A DNA stretch of 64,000 bases from assembly GCF_026340305.1 (NCBI RefSeq), contig NZ_JAPEPI010000001.1, positions 3,038,001 through 3,102,000 on the forward strand. The letters are read 5' to 3'. The translations under genes were made by a program, and so were the position numbers. How positions within the stretch are numbered: the first letter of the stretch is position 1; the number at the start of each line of letters is the position of its first letter. This DNA is from Streptomyces sp. NBC_01381 (lineage in GTDB: Bacteria; Actinomycetota; Actinomycetes; Streptomycetales; Streptomycetaceae). The notes under the pieces are model-generated. The model was not told the DNA's origin and searched no databases. It saw only the letters and a program-made list of their open reading frames with translations. This document shows positions 21,686-31,342 of this stretch, in pieces.

Positions 21686-23014
21686 CTACAGGCCGGGGAT
21701 CCGGCCGTTGCGGAACAGGTCGACGAAGATCTGGTGGTCGCGGCGGGCGCGAGCGCCGTACTCGTGCGCGAAGTCCACGAGCAGATCCCCGAAGCCGTCC
21801 TCGTCGGCCGCGATGGCGGCGTCGATCGCGCGCTCCGTGGAGAACGGCACCAGGTCGGAGTGGCCGCTCTCGTCGTCCGCCGCCGCGTGCATCGTGGCCG
21901 TGGCGCGGCCCAGGTCGGCGACGACCGCGGCGATCTCGTCCAGGTCGTCGATGTCCGACCAGTCCAGGTCCACGGCGTACGGGGAGACCTCGGCCACCAG
22001 CTGACCCGAGCCGTCCAGCTCGGTCCAGCCCAGCCACGGGTCGGCGTGCGCCTGCAGCGCGCGCTGCGAGATGACCGTGCGGTGGCCCTCGTGCTGGAAG
22101 TAGTCGCGGATCGCGGCGTCCGTGATGTGCCGCGAGACGGCCGGGGTCTGGGCCTGCTTGAGGTAGATCACGACGTCGTTCTCCAGCGCGTCGCTGTTGC
22201 CCTCCAGAAGGATGTTGTACGAGGGCAGACCCGCCGAGCCGATGCCGATGCCGCGGCGGCCGACGACGTCCTTCACGCGGTAGGAGTCGGGGCGGGCGAG
22301 CGAGGACTCCGGCAGCGTCTCCAGATAGCCGTCGAAGGCGGCGAGGACCTTGTAACGGGTGGCCGCGTCCAGCTCGATGGAGCCGCCGCCGGAGGCGAAG
22401 CGGCGCTCGAAGTCGCGGATCTCCGTCATCGACTCCAGGAGCCCGAAGCGGGTCAGCGAACGCGCGTCGCGCAGCGCGTCCAGGAGCGGGCCCTGGGCGG
22501 TGTCCAGGGTGAAGGGCGGCACCTCGTCGCTCTTGGCGCCCGTCGCCAGGTCGTGGATCCGCTCGCGGTAGGCCGCGGCGTAGATCCGCACCAGGTCGGT
22601 GATCTGCTCGTCGCTCAGCGCCTTCGTGTAGCCGATCAGCGCCACGGAGGCGGCGAAGCGCTTCAGGTCCCAGGTGAAGGGCCCGACGTACGCCTCGTCG
22701 AAGTCGTTCACGTTGAAGATCAGGCGGCCCTGGGCGTCCATGTACGTGCCGAAGTTCTCCGCGTGCAGGTCGCCGTGGATCCACACCCGGCCCGTGCGGT
22801 CGTCCAGGAAGGGCCCGCCGTGCTGCTCGCGCTCCAGGTCCGCGTAGAACAGGCAGGCCGTGCCGCGGTAGAACGCGAAGGCGGAGGCGGCCATCTTCCG
22901 GAACTTCACCCGGAACGCGGCGGGGTCCGCGGCGAGCAGCTCACCGAACGCGGTGTCGAAGACGGCGAGGATCTGCTCGCCGCGCTGCTCAGCGGTGGGC
23001 TGCGGGACCGACAT
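21686..23014 (-). CDS. DUF2252 family protein
   Basis: The 442-aa protein belongs to DUF2252, whose members resemble aminoglycoside/choline kinases. The motif WIHGDLHAENFG, which corresponds to the HGDLH...N catalytic loop, and FNVNDFDEAYVGPF, which corresponds to the metal-binding Asp, are both present. The substrate is unknown. I chose the ATG at 23014 (MSVPQPTAEQRG), which has GGAGG 9-10 nt upstream, rather than an earlier ATG at 23056. It is divergent from dnaE. Confidence 0.85.
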   Translation of the reverse strand: MSVPQPTAEQRGEQILAVFDTAFGELLAADPAAFRVKFRKMAASAFAFYRGTACLFYADLEREQHGGPFLDDRTGRVWIHGDLHAENFGTYMDAQGRLIFNVNDFDEAYVGPFTWDLKRFAASVALIGYTKALSDEQITDLVRIYAAAYRERIHDLATGAKSDEVPPFTLDTAQGPLLDALRDARSLTRFGLLESMTEIRDFERRFASGGGSIELDAATRYKVLAAFDGYLETLPESSLARPDSYRVKDVVGRRGIGIGSAGLPSYNILLEGNSDALENDVVIYLKQAQTPAVSRHITDAAIRDYFQHEGHRTVISQRALQAHADPWLGWTELDGSGQLVAEVSPYAVDLDWSDIDDLDEIAAVVADLGRATATMHAAADDESGHSDLVPFSTERAIDAAIAADEDGFGDLLVDFAHEYGARARRDHQIFVDLFRNGRIPGL

Positions 23015-23204
23015 CGCGGGGTGCCTCCAGGTAACAGGTGGTGCCAGGTGGTGCATGACATTTGGGACAGGTGTTCCGTCCTGTCCAACGCTCGACGGTA
23101 CCCCCGAGTGCCCGCCGCTTGTCAGTGCCGCGGATTAGACTTCCACGCTGTCCCCCCAGACTGCCCGCAGCCTGTCACCCACCGTTCTCCGGAGGCCTCC
23201 CGCC

Positions 23205-26200
23205 GTGACCAAGCCGCCCTTTACGCACCTCCACGTCCACACCCAGTACTCGCTCCTGGACGGTGCCGCGCGGCTGAAGGACATGTTCAACGCGTGTAAA
23301 GAGATGGGCATGTCGCACATCGCCATGTCCGACCACGGCAACCTTCACGGGGCATACGACTTCTTCCACTCCGCGCAGAAGGCCGGCGTGACGCCGATCA
23401 TCGGCATCGAGGCATATGTGGCGCCGGAGTCGCGGCGCAACAAGCGGAAGATCAAGTGGGGGCAGCCGCACCAGAAGCGTGACGACGTGTCCGGTTCGGG
23501 TGGTTACACCCACAAGACGATCTGGGCGGCGAACAAGACCGGCCTGCACAACCTCTTCCGGCTCTCCTCGGACGCGTACGCCGAAGGCTGGCTGCAGAAG
23601 TGGCCGCGCATGGACAAGGAGACCATCTCCCAGTGGTCGGAGGGCCTGATCGCCTCCACCGGCTGCCCCTCCGGAGAGCTCCAGACCCGCCTGCGCCTCG
23701 GCCAGTACGAGGAGGCCCGCAAGGCGGCGGGCGAGTACCAGGACATCTTCGGCAAGGACCGCTACTTCCTGGAGCTGATGGACCACGGCATCGAGATCGA
23801 GCGCCGGGTCCGCGACGACCTCCTGAAGATCGGCAAGGAGCTGGGCATCCCGCCCCTGGTCACGAACGACTCGCACTACACCTACGCCCACGAGTCGACC
23901 GCGCACGACGCCCTGCTCTGCATCCAGACCGGCAAGAACCTCTCGGACCCGGACCGCTTCCGCTTCGACGGGACGGGCTACTACCTGAAGTCGACGGACG
24001 AGATGTACGCCATCGACTCCTCGGACGCCTGGCAGGAGGGCTGCGCCAACACCCTGCTGGTCGCCGAGCAGATCGACACGACCGGGATGTTCGAGAAGCG
24101 CGACCTGATGCCGAAGTTCGACATCCCGGAGGGCTTCACCGAAGTCACCTGGTTCCAGGAGGAGGTCCGGGTCGGCATGAACCGCCGCTACCCGGCCGGT
24201 GTCCCCGAAGACCGCCAGAAGCAGGCGGAGTACGAGATGGACATCATCATCCAGATGGGGTTCCCGGGGTACTTCCTGGTGGTCGCCGACTTCATCATGT
24301 GGGCGAAGAACAACGGCATCGCGGTGGGCCCGGGCCGAGGCTCCGCGGCCGGCTCGATCGTCGCGTACGCGATGGGCATCACCGACCTCGACCCGATCAC
24401 GCACGGCCTGATCTTCGAGCGGTTCCTCAACCCCGAGCGCGTCTCCATGCCCGATGTCGACATCGACTTCGACGAGCGCAGGCGCGTCGAAGTGATCAGG
24501 TACGTGACGGAGAAGTACGGCGCCGACAAGGTCGCCATGATCGGCACGTACGGAAAGATCAAGGCGAAGAACGCGATCAAGGACTCCGCGCGCGTGCTCG
24601 GATATCCGTACGCGATGGGCGACCGCCTCACCAAGGCGATGCCCGCCGACGTCCTGGGCAAGGGCATCGACCTCTCCGGCATCACGGACACGAAGCACCC
24701 GCGCTACAGCGAGGCGGGTGAGATCCGGGGGATGTACGAGAACGAGCCGGACGTGAAGAAGGTCATCGACACCGCGAAGGGTGTGGAGGGCCTGGTCCGG
24801 CAGATGGGTGTGCACGCGGCCGGCGTGATCATGTCCAGCGAGCCGATCGTGGACCACGCGCCGATCTGGGTGCGGCACACCGACGGCGTGACCATCACGC
24901 AGTGGGACTACCCCCAGTGCGAGTCGCTCGGCCTCCTGAAGATGGACTTCCTGGGCCTGCGCAACCTGACCATCATGGACGACGCCGTCAAGATGGTGCG
25001 GGCCGGCAAGGGCATCGACCTGGAGATGCTCGCCCTCGAACTGGACGACCCGAAGACCTTCGAACTGCTCTGCCGGGGTGACACGCTCGGCGTCTTCCAG
25101 TTCGACGGCGGCCCGATGCGTTCGCTGCTGCGCCAGATGCAGCCCGACAACTTCGAGGACATTTCCGCCGTCTCGGCCCTGTACCGGCCGGGCCCGATGG
25201 GCATGAACTCGCACACGAACTACGCGGAGCGCAAGAACGGCCGCCAGGAGATCACGCCGATCCACCCGGAGCTCGAAGAGCCCCTGAAGGAGACGCTGGG
25301 CCTCACCTACGGCCTGATCGTGTACCAGGAGCAGGTGCAGAAGGCCGCGCAGATCGTCGCCGGCTACTCGCTCGGCGAGGCCGACATCCTGCGCCGCGTG
25401 ATGGGCAAGAAGAAGCCCGAGGAACTGGCGAAGAACTTCGTCCTCTTCCAGGAGGGCGCGAAGAAGAACGGCTACTCCGACGCGGCGATCCAGGCCCTGT
25501 GGGACGTCCTGGTCCCGTTCGCCGGATACGCGTTCAACAAGGCTCACTCATCGGCGTACGGCCTGGTCACCTACTGGACCGCCTACCTCAAGGCGAACTA
25601 CCCGGCCGAGTACATGGCCGCGCTGCTCACCTCGGTGAAGGACGACAAGGACAAGTCGGCCATCTACCTGAACGAGTGCCGGCGCATGGGCATCAAGGTG
25701 CTGCCGCCCAACGTGAACGAGTCGGTGCACAACTTCGCCGCCCAGGGCGACGACGTGATCCTCTTCGGCCTGGAGGCGGTCCGCAACGTCGGCACGAACG
25801 TGGTCGAGTCGATCATCCGCTCGCGCAAGGCGAAGGGTAAGTACACCTCCTTCCCCGACTACCTCGACAAGGTCGAGGCCACCGCCTGCAACAAGCGGAC
25901 CACGGAGTCGCTGATCAAGGCGGGCGCCTTCGACACCATGGGGCACACCCGCAAGGGCCTGACCGCGCAGTACGAGCCGATGATCGACAATGTCGTCGCG
26001 GTCAAGCGCAAGGAAGCGGAAGGGCAGTTCGACCTCTTCGGAGGGGGCGACGATTCCGGTGACGAGCCGGGCTTCGGGCTCGACGTGGAGTTCTCCACCG
26101 ACGAGTGGGAGAAGACGTATCTGCTCGCCCAGGAGCGGGAGATGCTCGGTCTGTACGTCTCCGACCACCCGCTCTTCGGCCTGGAGCACGTCCTGTCGGA

Positions 26201-26741
26201 CAAGGCCGACGCGGGCATCGGACAGCTCACCGGCGGTGACTACTCGGACGGCTCGATCGTCACCATCGGCGGCATCATCTCCGGCCTCCAGCGCAAGATG
26301 ACCAAGCAGGGCAACGCCTGGGCGATCGCCACCGTCGAGGACCTCGCGGGTTCCATCGAGTGCATGTTCTTCCCGGCGACGTACCAGCTGGTGTCGACCC
26401 AACTCGTCGAGGACGCCGTGGTGTTCGTCAAGGGCCGCCTCGACAAGCGCGAGGACGTACCGCGCCTGGTGGCGATGGAGCTCCAGGTCCCCGACCTGTC
26501 GAACGCGGGCACCAACGCGCCCGTCCTGATCACCATCCCGACGGTGAAGGTGACCCCGCCGATGGTCAGCCGCCTCGGCGAGATCCTCAGCCACCACCGG
26601 GGCAACAGCGAGGTGCGGATCAAGCTCCAGGGGGCGCAGAAGACGACGGTGCTGCGGCTCGACCGGCACCGGGTGCAGCCCGATCCGGCCCTTTTCGGTG
26701 ACCTGAAGGTGCTGCTCGGCCCGTCCTGCCTGGCGGGGTAG
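23205..26741 (+). CDS. dnaE: DNA polymerase III alpha subunit DnaE1
   Basis: The 1,178-aa replicative polymerase has an N-terminal PHP domain (FTHLHVHTQYSLLDGA and MSDHGNLHGAYDF) with intact metal ligands, consistent with a proofreading-capable actinobacterial DnaE1. The Pol-beta-like palm carries the catalytic Asp residues in MPDVDIDFDERRR near residue 416, with GPGRGSAAGS just before it. A helix-hairpin-helix region and an OB-fold domain (GSIVTIGGIISGLQRKMTKQG) follow. The GTG start is preceded by GGAGG at 23191-23195. A strong hairpin ends the gene. Confidence 0.98.
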   Translation: MTKPPFTHLHVHTQYSLLDGAARLKDMFNACKEMGMSHIAMSDHGNLHGAYDFFHSAQKAGVTPIIGIEAYVAPESRRNKRKIKWGQPHQKRDDVSGSGGYTHKTIWAANKTGLHNLFRLSSDAYAEGWLQKWPRMDKETISQWSEGLIASTGCPSGELQTRLRLGQYEEARKAAGEYQDIFGKDRYFLELMDHGIEIERRVRDDLLKIGKELGIPPLVTNDSHYTYAHESTAHDALLCIQTGKNLSDPDRFRFDGTGYYLKSTDEMYAIDSSDAWQEGCANTLLVAEQIDTTGMFEKRDLMPKFDIPEGFTEVTWFQEEVRVGMNRRYPAGVPEDRQKQAEYEMDIIIQMGFPGYFLVVADFIMWAKNNGIAVGPGRGSAAGSIVAYAMGITDLDPITHGLIFERFLNPERVSMPDVDIDFDERRRVEVIRYVTEKYGADKVAMIGTYGKIKAKNAIKDSARVLGYPYAMGDRLTKAMPADVLGKGIDLSGITDTKHPRYSEAGEIRGMYENEPDVKKVIDTAKGVEGLVRQMGVHAAGVIMSSEPIVDHAPIWVRHTDGVTITQWDYPQCESLGLLKMDFLGLRNLTIMDDAVKMVRAGKGIDLEMLALELDDPKTFELLCRGDTLGVFQFDGGPMRSLLRQMQPDNFEDISAVSALYRPGPMGMNSHTNYAERKNGRQEITPIHPELEEPLKETLGLTYGLIVYQEQVQKAAQIVAGYSLGEADILRRVMGKKKPEELAKNFVLFQEGAKKNGYSDAAIQALWDVLVPFAGYAFNKAHSSAYGLVTYWTAYLKANYPAEYMAALLTSVKDDKDKSAIYLNECRRMGIKVLPPNVNESVHNFAAQGDDVILFGLEAVRNVGTNVVESIIRSRKAKGKYTSFPDYLDKVEATACNKRTTESLIKAGAFDTMGHTRKGLTAQYEPMIDNVVAVKRKEAEGQFDLFGGGDDSGDEPGFGLDVEFSTDEWEKTYLLAQEREMLGLYVSDHPLFGLEHVLSDKADAGIGQLTGGDYSDGSIVTIGGIISGLQRKMTKQGNAWAIATVEDLAGSIECMFFPATYQLVSTQLVEDAVVFVKGRLDKREDVPRLVAMELQVPDLSNAGTNAPVLITIPTVKVTPPMVSRLGEILSHHRGNSEVRIKLQGAQKTTVLRLDRHRVQPDPALFGDLKVLLGPSCLAG

Positions 26742-26760
26742 CACCCGGCCCACCGCATGA

Positions 26761-26804
26761 ACATGAAGGGGCGCACCCGGAAGCCCGGGTGCGCCCCTTC
26801 ATGT
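26761..26804. terminator. Bidirectional terminator after dnaE
   Basis: A perfect 20-bp stem (26761-26780 with 26785-26804) with a 4-nt loop lies between the convergent dnaE and a small gene. Confidence 0.85.
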
Positions 26805-26819
26805 GTGCCTGCCTGTACG

Positions 26820-27008
26820 TCAGTTGTGGCCGAAGCGGCGCTGGTGCTTGCGGGCGACCTCGGCGGGGCTGCCCTGCGACTGCACGGCGTCCTTCATCCT
26901 CGACTCGGCCTGCTCCGCGGACGTCTTCGCCTGCTCGCCCGCCTGCTCGGCGGCCGAAGCGCGACCCCGGTCCGAGACACCGGTCTTGCGGTGCTGTTTC
27001 TTGGCCAT
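26820..27008 (-). CDS. Small basic/hydrophilic protein of unknown function
   Basis: The 62-aa product starts MAKKQHRKTGVSDRGR, has an Ala/Glu/Gln-rich helical middle and ends RKHQRRFGHN. There is no membrane segment or Cys. GGAGG stands 7-8 nt before the ATG, the codon pattern is normal for the genome, and a terminator follows, so it is a genuine gene. I do not know a function; it looks like a conserved Streptomyces small protein. Confidence 0.75.
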   Translation of the reverse strand: MAKKQHRKTGVSDRGRASAAEQAGEQAKTSAEQAESRMKDAVQSQGSPAEVARKHQRRFGHN

Positions 27009-27108
27009 TGTGATCTTCCTCCTGAGGGGGATCTAGGGGCCAGGACGGGACCAGATTCACATATGGCGGCAAACCGCGCATTTCAGAGAATTACCGTGCG
27101 TAACAAGC

Positions 27109-27133
27109 TGTCTCGTGGGGCGAAGTCGAGACA
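27109..27133. other. Dyad in the 242-bp divergent gap 27009-27250
   Basis: TGTCTCG (27109-27115) and CGAGACA (27127-27133) form a perfect 7-bp inverted repeat with an 11-bp spacer. The gap should hold promoters for the small gene on the left and the NYN gene on the right. No regulator can be named. Confidence 0.3.
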
Positions 27134-27250
27134 CGCCACGCCGAAGATCGAGTTCCGGCCGTTAACCTCCGCAGGGTCGGGCAGACTCGAAGGAAACCCG
27201 AAGCATTACTTCCCGAGCCATGACTTCCAGGGAATCTCCAGGGAAAGAGG

Positions 27251-28504
27251 GTGGATCGCGTGGACCGCTGCATCGTCCTGGTGGACGCCGGGTATCTGCT
27301 GGGTGCCGCCGCGAGTCTCCTCGCGGGCGAGCCGTCCCGGTCCCGGATCACCGTCGATCACGCCGCCCTGATCCAGGGCATCCGAGAGCGCGCCGAGTCC
27401 GACACCGAGCGCCCCCTGCTGCGTATCTACTGGTTCGACGGCGCCCCCGACCGCGTGCCCCAGCCGGAGCACCGCAGGCTGCGGGTCATGCCGCGCGTGA
27501 CGGTCCGGCTCGGCGCGCTGACCCGCAGCGACGGGCGGTGGGCCCAGAAGGGCGTGGACGCCGCCATGCACGCCGAGTTGACGGAGCTGGCCCGCAACCG
27601 CGCCTGCTCGGACGTCGTGCTCGTCACCGGCGACGGGGACCTGCTGCCCGGCATGATGGCCGCCAAGGAGCACGGCGTCGCCGTCCACCTGTGGGCCGTG
27701 CAGGCCGCCGACGGCGACTACAACCAGTCCGAGGACCTGGTGGCCGAGGCCGACGAGCGCCGCGTCCTCGACCGGGCCTGGATCACCAAGGCCGTACGCG
27801 CCAAGGAGCTCACCGGCGTCTGCGCGCCATCGCCCGCGCCGCGCCCGGAGATCGCCGCGATCCTCTCCGCGCCCCTTCCTGAGTCCGCGCTCGCCGCCGG
27901 CGCCCAGCGGGCCGCCGAGGAGGCCGCCGGCGTACAGCACACGGAGACCACGGCCAACGGCGACAGCGGCGCCCCCCACCACATCCCCGCGGGCAAGGGC
28001 GTCCCCACCCCCAAGGACCTGGCCGCCCTGCGCGGCCCCGGCGCCCCGGCCGCCGCGCAGCACCCCACCAACGCGACGCTGCGCTGGTCCTCCGACAAGG
28101 GCTGGGTCGAGCGGCCCGGCGGCGCCGCCGAGAGCGCGGAGGCCGCGGCGCTGCCGACGCTGGCCCAGCTGACCACGGCCGAGCAGCGCTGGGCCGACCG
28201 CGAGGAGGACATCACCACCGTCGGCGGCGACCCCTTCGAGGTGGGACAGGTGTTCGCGCGCCGCTGGATGGCGCGCCTGCCCGAGCAGCACAACCTGCAG
28301 AAGCTCTCGACGATGTACCCGCGCATCCCGCACCGCGTCGACGGCGAGCTGCTGCGGTACGCGGCCCGGTTCGGCCTGCTCGCGCACAAGGACGACCAGA
28401 TCGACGAACACGACCGGTACGCGATCCGGGCGGGCTTCTGGCGCGAGATCGACGTCCACACGGCGGTCGAACACGCGCCGGTGGGCGACCGCTCGGGGGA
28501 GTGA
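27251..28504 (+). CDS. NYN-domain (PIN-like) protein, putative ribonuclease
   Basis: The 417-aa protein has an N-terminal NYN/PIN-like domain: CIVLVDAGYLL (first Asp), QKGVDAAMHAEL (Lys/Asp pair), SDVVLVTGDGDLLPGMMAAKEHG (Asp pair) give the acidic metal site of this RNase fold. The C-terminal half (after about 190) is an Ala-rich linker and a helical domain with AEQRWADREEDITTVGG. The exact start is unsure: GTG at 27251 has the purine-rich stretch immediately before it, and GTG at 27260 has better spacing. Confidence 0.8.
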   Translation: MDRVDRCIVLVDAGYLLGAAASLLAGEPSRSRITVDHAALIQGIRERAESDTERPLLRIYWFDGAPDRVPQPEHRRLRVMPRVTVRLGALTRSDGRWAQKGVDAAMHAELTELARNRACSDVVLVTGDGDLLPGMMAAKEHGVAVHLWAVQAADGDYNQSEDLVAEADERRVLDRAWITKAVRAKELTGVCAPSPAPRPEIAAILSAPLPESALAAGAQRAAEEAAGVQHTETTANGDSGAPHHIPAGKGVPTPKDLAALRGPGAPAAAQHPTNATLRWSSDKGWVERPGGAAESAEAAALPTLAQLTTAEQRWADREEDITTVGGDPFEVGQVFARRWMARLPEQHNLQKLSTMYPRIPHRVDGELLRYAARFGLLAHKDDQIDEHDRYAIRAGFWREIDVHTAVEHAPVGDRSGE

Positions 28505-28590
28505 CACACGCGTACGGAGATGACCGATACAGGGCGTACGGGGCGCCCCGGGCGTCGCGGCGGACGCGGGACCCCGTACCCTCGTCCTTC

Positions 28591-29625
28591 GTGAGTACGC
28601 GCTCGGCACAGGTGGTCCGCCAAGGGCTCCGACAGGGTCACGGCAGCGATGCCGTCTGCGCGGTGCGCGACCTCGTCAAGACGTATCCCGCCGCCCGTGG
28701 CCGGCGCGGCACGCCCGCGACGCCCGAGGTGCGCGCCACCGACGGCATCAGCCTCGATGTGCTGCGCGGCGAGATCTTCGGCCTGCTCGGGCCCAACGGC
28801 GCCGGCAAGTCCACCCTCGTACGCCAGCTGACCGGCCTGATGCGGCCCGACAGCGGCGGCGTCGAGATCCTCGGCCACGACATCCTGCGCCACCCCGAGC
28901 GGGCCGCGCGGATCCTCGCCTACCTGGGGCAGGAGTCCACCGCGCTCGACGAGTTGACCGTCTCGCTCGCCGTCGAGACGACCGCACGCCTTCGCGGCCT
29001 CGATGTGCGCCAGGCGCGGGCCGAGCGCGACGGCGTACTCGAAGAGCTGGCGCTCACCCCTCTCGCGGCGCGGCCGCTGAAGAAACTCTCCGGCGGGCAG
29101 CGCAGGCTCGCCTGCTTCGCCACCGCGCTGGTGGGGGAGCGGCCGCTGCTCGTCCTCGACGAGCCGACGACCGGCATGGACCCCATCGCGCGGCGCGCCG
29201 TCTGGGGCGCCGTCGACCGGCGCAGGGCCGAGCGCGGCACGACGGTCCTGCTCGTCACCCACAACGTCATCGAGGCCGAGACGGTCCTCGACCGTGTCGC
29301 CGTCCTCGACCACGGCAAGGTCATCGCCTGCGACACCCCGGCCGGACTCAAGGAGCAGGTAGCGGGCGAGGTGCGGGTGGAGCTCGTCTGGCGCGACCGG
29401 GCGCCGCTGGACGTCCCCGAGGTGGCGGCGCTGCGCTCGTCCGCGGTGGAATCCGGGCGGCGCTGGTCGCTGCGGCTCGCCCCCGACGAGGCGCGGGCCG
29501 CGGTCGGGGCGATCACCGGCGGGGCCGCTTTCGCGTCGCTCGACGACTTCACCCTGGCCACGCCCAGCCTGGAGGACGTCTACCTTGCCCTGGGCGGGAA
29601 TGCCAAGGGGCTGGTAAAGGCGTGA
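28591..29625 (+). CDS. ABC transporter ATP-binding protein
   Basis: The 344-aa ATPase of the DrrA/CcmA type has Walker A LGPNGAGKSTL, Q-loop LGQESTALDELTV, signature KKLSGGQRR, Walker B LLVLDEPTTGMDP and the switch LVTHN. It pairs with the permease that follows and should form an exporter of unknown substrate. The GTG at 28591 is preferred: TACCCT lies 8 nt upstream and the longer GTG at 28501 has no properly spaced ribosome site, although it overlaps the stop of the NYN gene. Confidence 0.9.
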   Translation: MSTRSAQVVRQGLRQGHGSDAVCAVRDLVKTYPAARGRRGTPATPEVRATDGISLDVLRGEIFGLLGPNGAGKSTLVRQLTGLMRPDSGGVEILGHDILRHPERAARILAYLGQESTALDELTVSLAVETTARLRGLDVRQARAERDGVLEELALTPLAARPLKKLSGGQRRLACFATALVGERPLLVLDEPTTGMDPIARRAVWGAVDRRRAERGTTVLLVTHNVIEAETVLDRVAVLDHGKVIACDTPAGLKEQVAGEVRVELVWRDRAPLDVPEVAALRSSAVESGRRWSLRLAPDEARAAVGAITGGAAFASLDDFTLATPSLEDVYLALGGNAKGLVKA

Positions 29626-29674
29626 TGTCTGCCAGCCGGCGAAGAGACAGGCACATGATCAGGAGGGGCGTCCG

Positions 29675-30496
29675 ATGAGTGCGGTTCCTTTGGAAGCCGC
29701 GGTACGGGCTGACGACGGCTACGAGCGGCAGACCGAAGCCCCCGCGCCCCTTGGGCCCCGCGCGCGGCTGTTCCCCGCGCTCTCGGCCGTCTATCGTGCG
29801 CAGCTCTCCCGGGCGCGGGTGGCCCGCATCCCCTTGCTCTTCGTGGCGACCTTCCAGTCCGTCGGGATCATGATCCTGATGCGCGGCGTGGTCGACGGCG
29901 GCGGCGAGGCGCATGCCGTCGTCGCCGGGTCCTCCGTGCTCGTCGTCGCGTTCGTCGCGCTCAACCTGCTCGCGCAGTACTTCGGGCAGCTGCGGTCCGA
30001 CGGCGGGCTCGACCACTACGCCACGCTGCCCGTGCCGCCCGCCGCGGTGGTCCTCGGCGCAGCGGCCGCCTACGCCTCGTTCACCGTGCCCGGCACGCTG
30101 GTCACCGCCGTCGTCGGCTGCGGACTCTTCGGCCTTCCGCTCACCCATCTGTGGGTGCTCGTCGCGGTGATCCCGCTGGCGGGCGCCGCGCTCGCGGGGC
30201 TCGGCGCGGCCCTCGGGCTGCTCGCGCCGCGGCCCGAACTGGCCACACTGCTCGGCCAGTTGGGCATGTCGGCGGCGCTCCTTCTCGGCGTGCTTCCGGC
30301 CGAGCGGATGCCGGAGATCCTGCAGTACGCGCGTGACCTGCTGCCCTCGACGTACGGGGTCGAGGCGCTCGCCCGCACCTTCGGGCCCGACCCGGACTGG
30401 GCGGCCGTCGGGTTCGACCTGGCGGTGTGCGCGGGCGTCGGCGTCGCCTCCCTGGCGCTCGCCACCTGGGCGTACCGCCGGGCGGCTGTGCGGTGA
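29675..30496 (+). CDS. ABC transporter permease (ABC-2 type)
   Basis: The 273-aa membrane protein has six hydrophobic segments (IPLLFVATFQSVGIMILM, VLVVAFVALNLLAQYF, VPGTLVTAVVGCGLFGL, LVAVIPLAGAALAGLGAALGLL, LGQLGMSAALLLGVL and LAVCAGVGVASLALATWAY). It is the membrane partner of the ATPase 49 bp upstream. Ribosome site GGAGGGG precedes the ATG by 8 nt. Confidence 0.87.
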   Translation: MSAVPLEAAVRADDGYERQTEAPAPLGPRARLFPALSAVYRAQLSRARVARIPLLFVATFQSVGIMILMRGVVDGGGEAHAVVAGSSVLVVAFVALNLLAQYFGQLRSDGGLDHYATLPVPPAAVVLGAAAAYASFTVPGTLVTAVVGCGLFGLPLTHLWVLVAVIPLAGAALAGLGAALGLLAPRPELATLLGQLGMSAALLLGVLPAERMPEILQYARDLLPSTYGVEALARTFGPDPDWAAVGFDLAVCAGVGVASLALATWAYRRAAVR

Positions 30497-30530
30497 CGCG
30501 GTCCGTGGGCACTACTGGCACCATGTGTGG

Positions 30531-31196
30531 GTGACTGCACCGCTGACGCCCTCCCAACCGCCCCACGGCGAGTCCCCGCACGACCCCTGGCAGCAAGCCG
30601 CCAAGCCGTCCGGAGACTTTCCCCCGTCGGCTCACGAGGAGGACGGGCCCGGCATGAAGACCGAAGTGCGGCAGGCCGTGGTCATCGCGGTCGCGGTGGC
30701 CGTCAGCGGCGTACTGCTCGGGCTGCTGTGGCTGTGGCTCGCGCCGCGTGTGCCGCTGATCTCGGACGGCGAAGCGGTGTACCTCAAGGACACTGAGGGT
30801 GAACAGGCGATCGGGGTCGACGGAACGTTCACTCTGCTCGCGCTCGGCTTCGGCGCGGTGAGCGGACTCGTCGTCTTCCTGCTGCGCAAGCGCGGCGGGA
30901 TCCCGCTGGTCGTCGGCCTCACGGCGGGCGGTCTGCTCGGCGCCGTGCTCGCCTGGCGTCTCGGGATCTTCCTCGGGCCCGAGACGGATGTCGTCGCGCA
31001 CGCGAAGTCGGTGGGCAAGGGCGTGGTGTTCGACGCGCCCCTGGAGCTCAAGGCCAAGGGCGCGCTGCTGGCGTGGCCGGTTGCGGCCCTGCTCGTGCAC
31101 CTCGGGCTGACCGCGCTGTTCGGGCCGCGCGATCCCGAGCCGTACCCCCTCGCCTACGGGGATCCGGCTCGGCCCGAGGACAGCTCGAACAGTTAG
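30531..31196 (+). CDS. Integral membrane protein (resembles actinobacterial DUF2567)
   Basis: The 221-aa protein has a Pro-rich N-terminal cytoplasmic stretch (1-45) and four hydrophobic segments (AVVIAVAVAVSGVLLGLLWLWL, LLALGFGAVSGLVVFLL, LVVGLTAGGLLGAVLAW, LLAWPVAALLVHLGLTAL). The external segment between the first two is acidic (ISDGEAVYLKDTEGEQ). The layout resembles DUF2567 proteins; I am not certain of that assignment. Its stop overlaps the stop of the opposite-strand bL37-like gene. Confidence 0.75.
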   Translation: MTAPLTPSQPPHGESPHDPWQQAAKPSGDFPPSAHEEDGPGMKTEVRQAVVIAVAVAVSGVLLGLLWLWLAPRVPLISDGEAVYLKDTEGEQAIGVDGTFTLLALGFGAVSGLVVFLLRKRGGIPLVVGLTAGGLLGAVLAWRLGIFLGPETDVVAHAKSVGKGVVFDAPLELKAKGALLAWPVAALLVHLGLTALFGPRDPEPYPLAYGDPARPEDSSNS

Positions 31197-31267
31197 GCGG
31201 GGCGCCTCCCGTGGTTCGCCTTGCCCTTCCTCACCCGCCACTTCCTCTTGCGCGTCTTCTTCGACAT
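31193..31267 (-). CDS. Very small ribosomal protein, bL37-like (24 aa)
   Basis: A 25-codon reading frame on the minus strand encodes a 24-residue, extremely basic peptide that begins MSKKTRKRKW and ends GKANHGRRPA. This fits the size and KANHG(K/R)RP tail of bL37, the tiny large-subunit protein found in mycobacterial ribosomes. TAGTAC lies 7 nt before the ATG and no ribosome site is visible, so the mRNA is probably leaderless. It is shorter than usual gene-calling limits, so automatic annotation would tend to miss it. Confidence 0.8.
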   Translation of the reverse strand: MSKKTRKRKWRVRKGKANHGRRPA

Positions 31268-31342
31268 GAGGGTGGTACTAGTCGAGAACCGGGCGGGCGT
31301 CGAGGGTCACTTCACGCCTGATGCCGACGGGGCTCGAAGGGA

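Noticed and set aside
20039..23299. A 1,086-codon plus-strand frame across the DsbA, membrane and DUF2252 genes
   Set aside because: It crosses three clear minus-strand genes and has no domain, ribosome site or normal composition.
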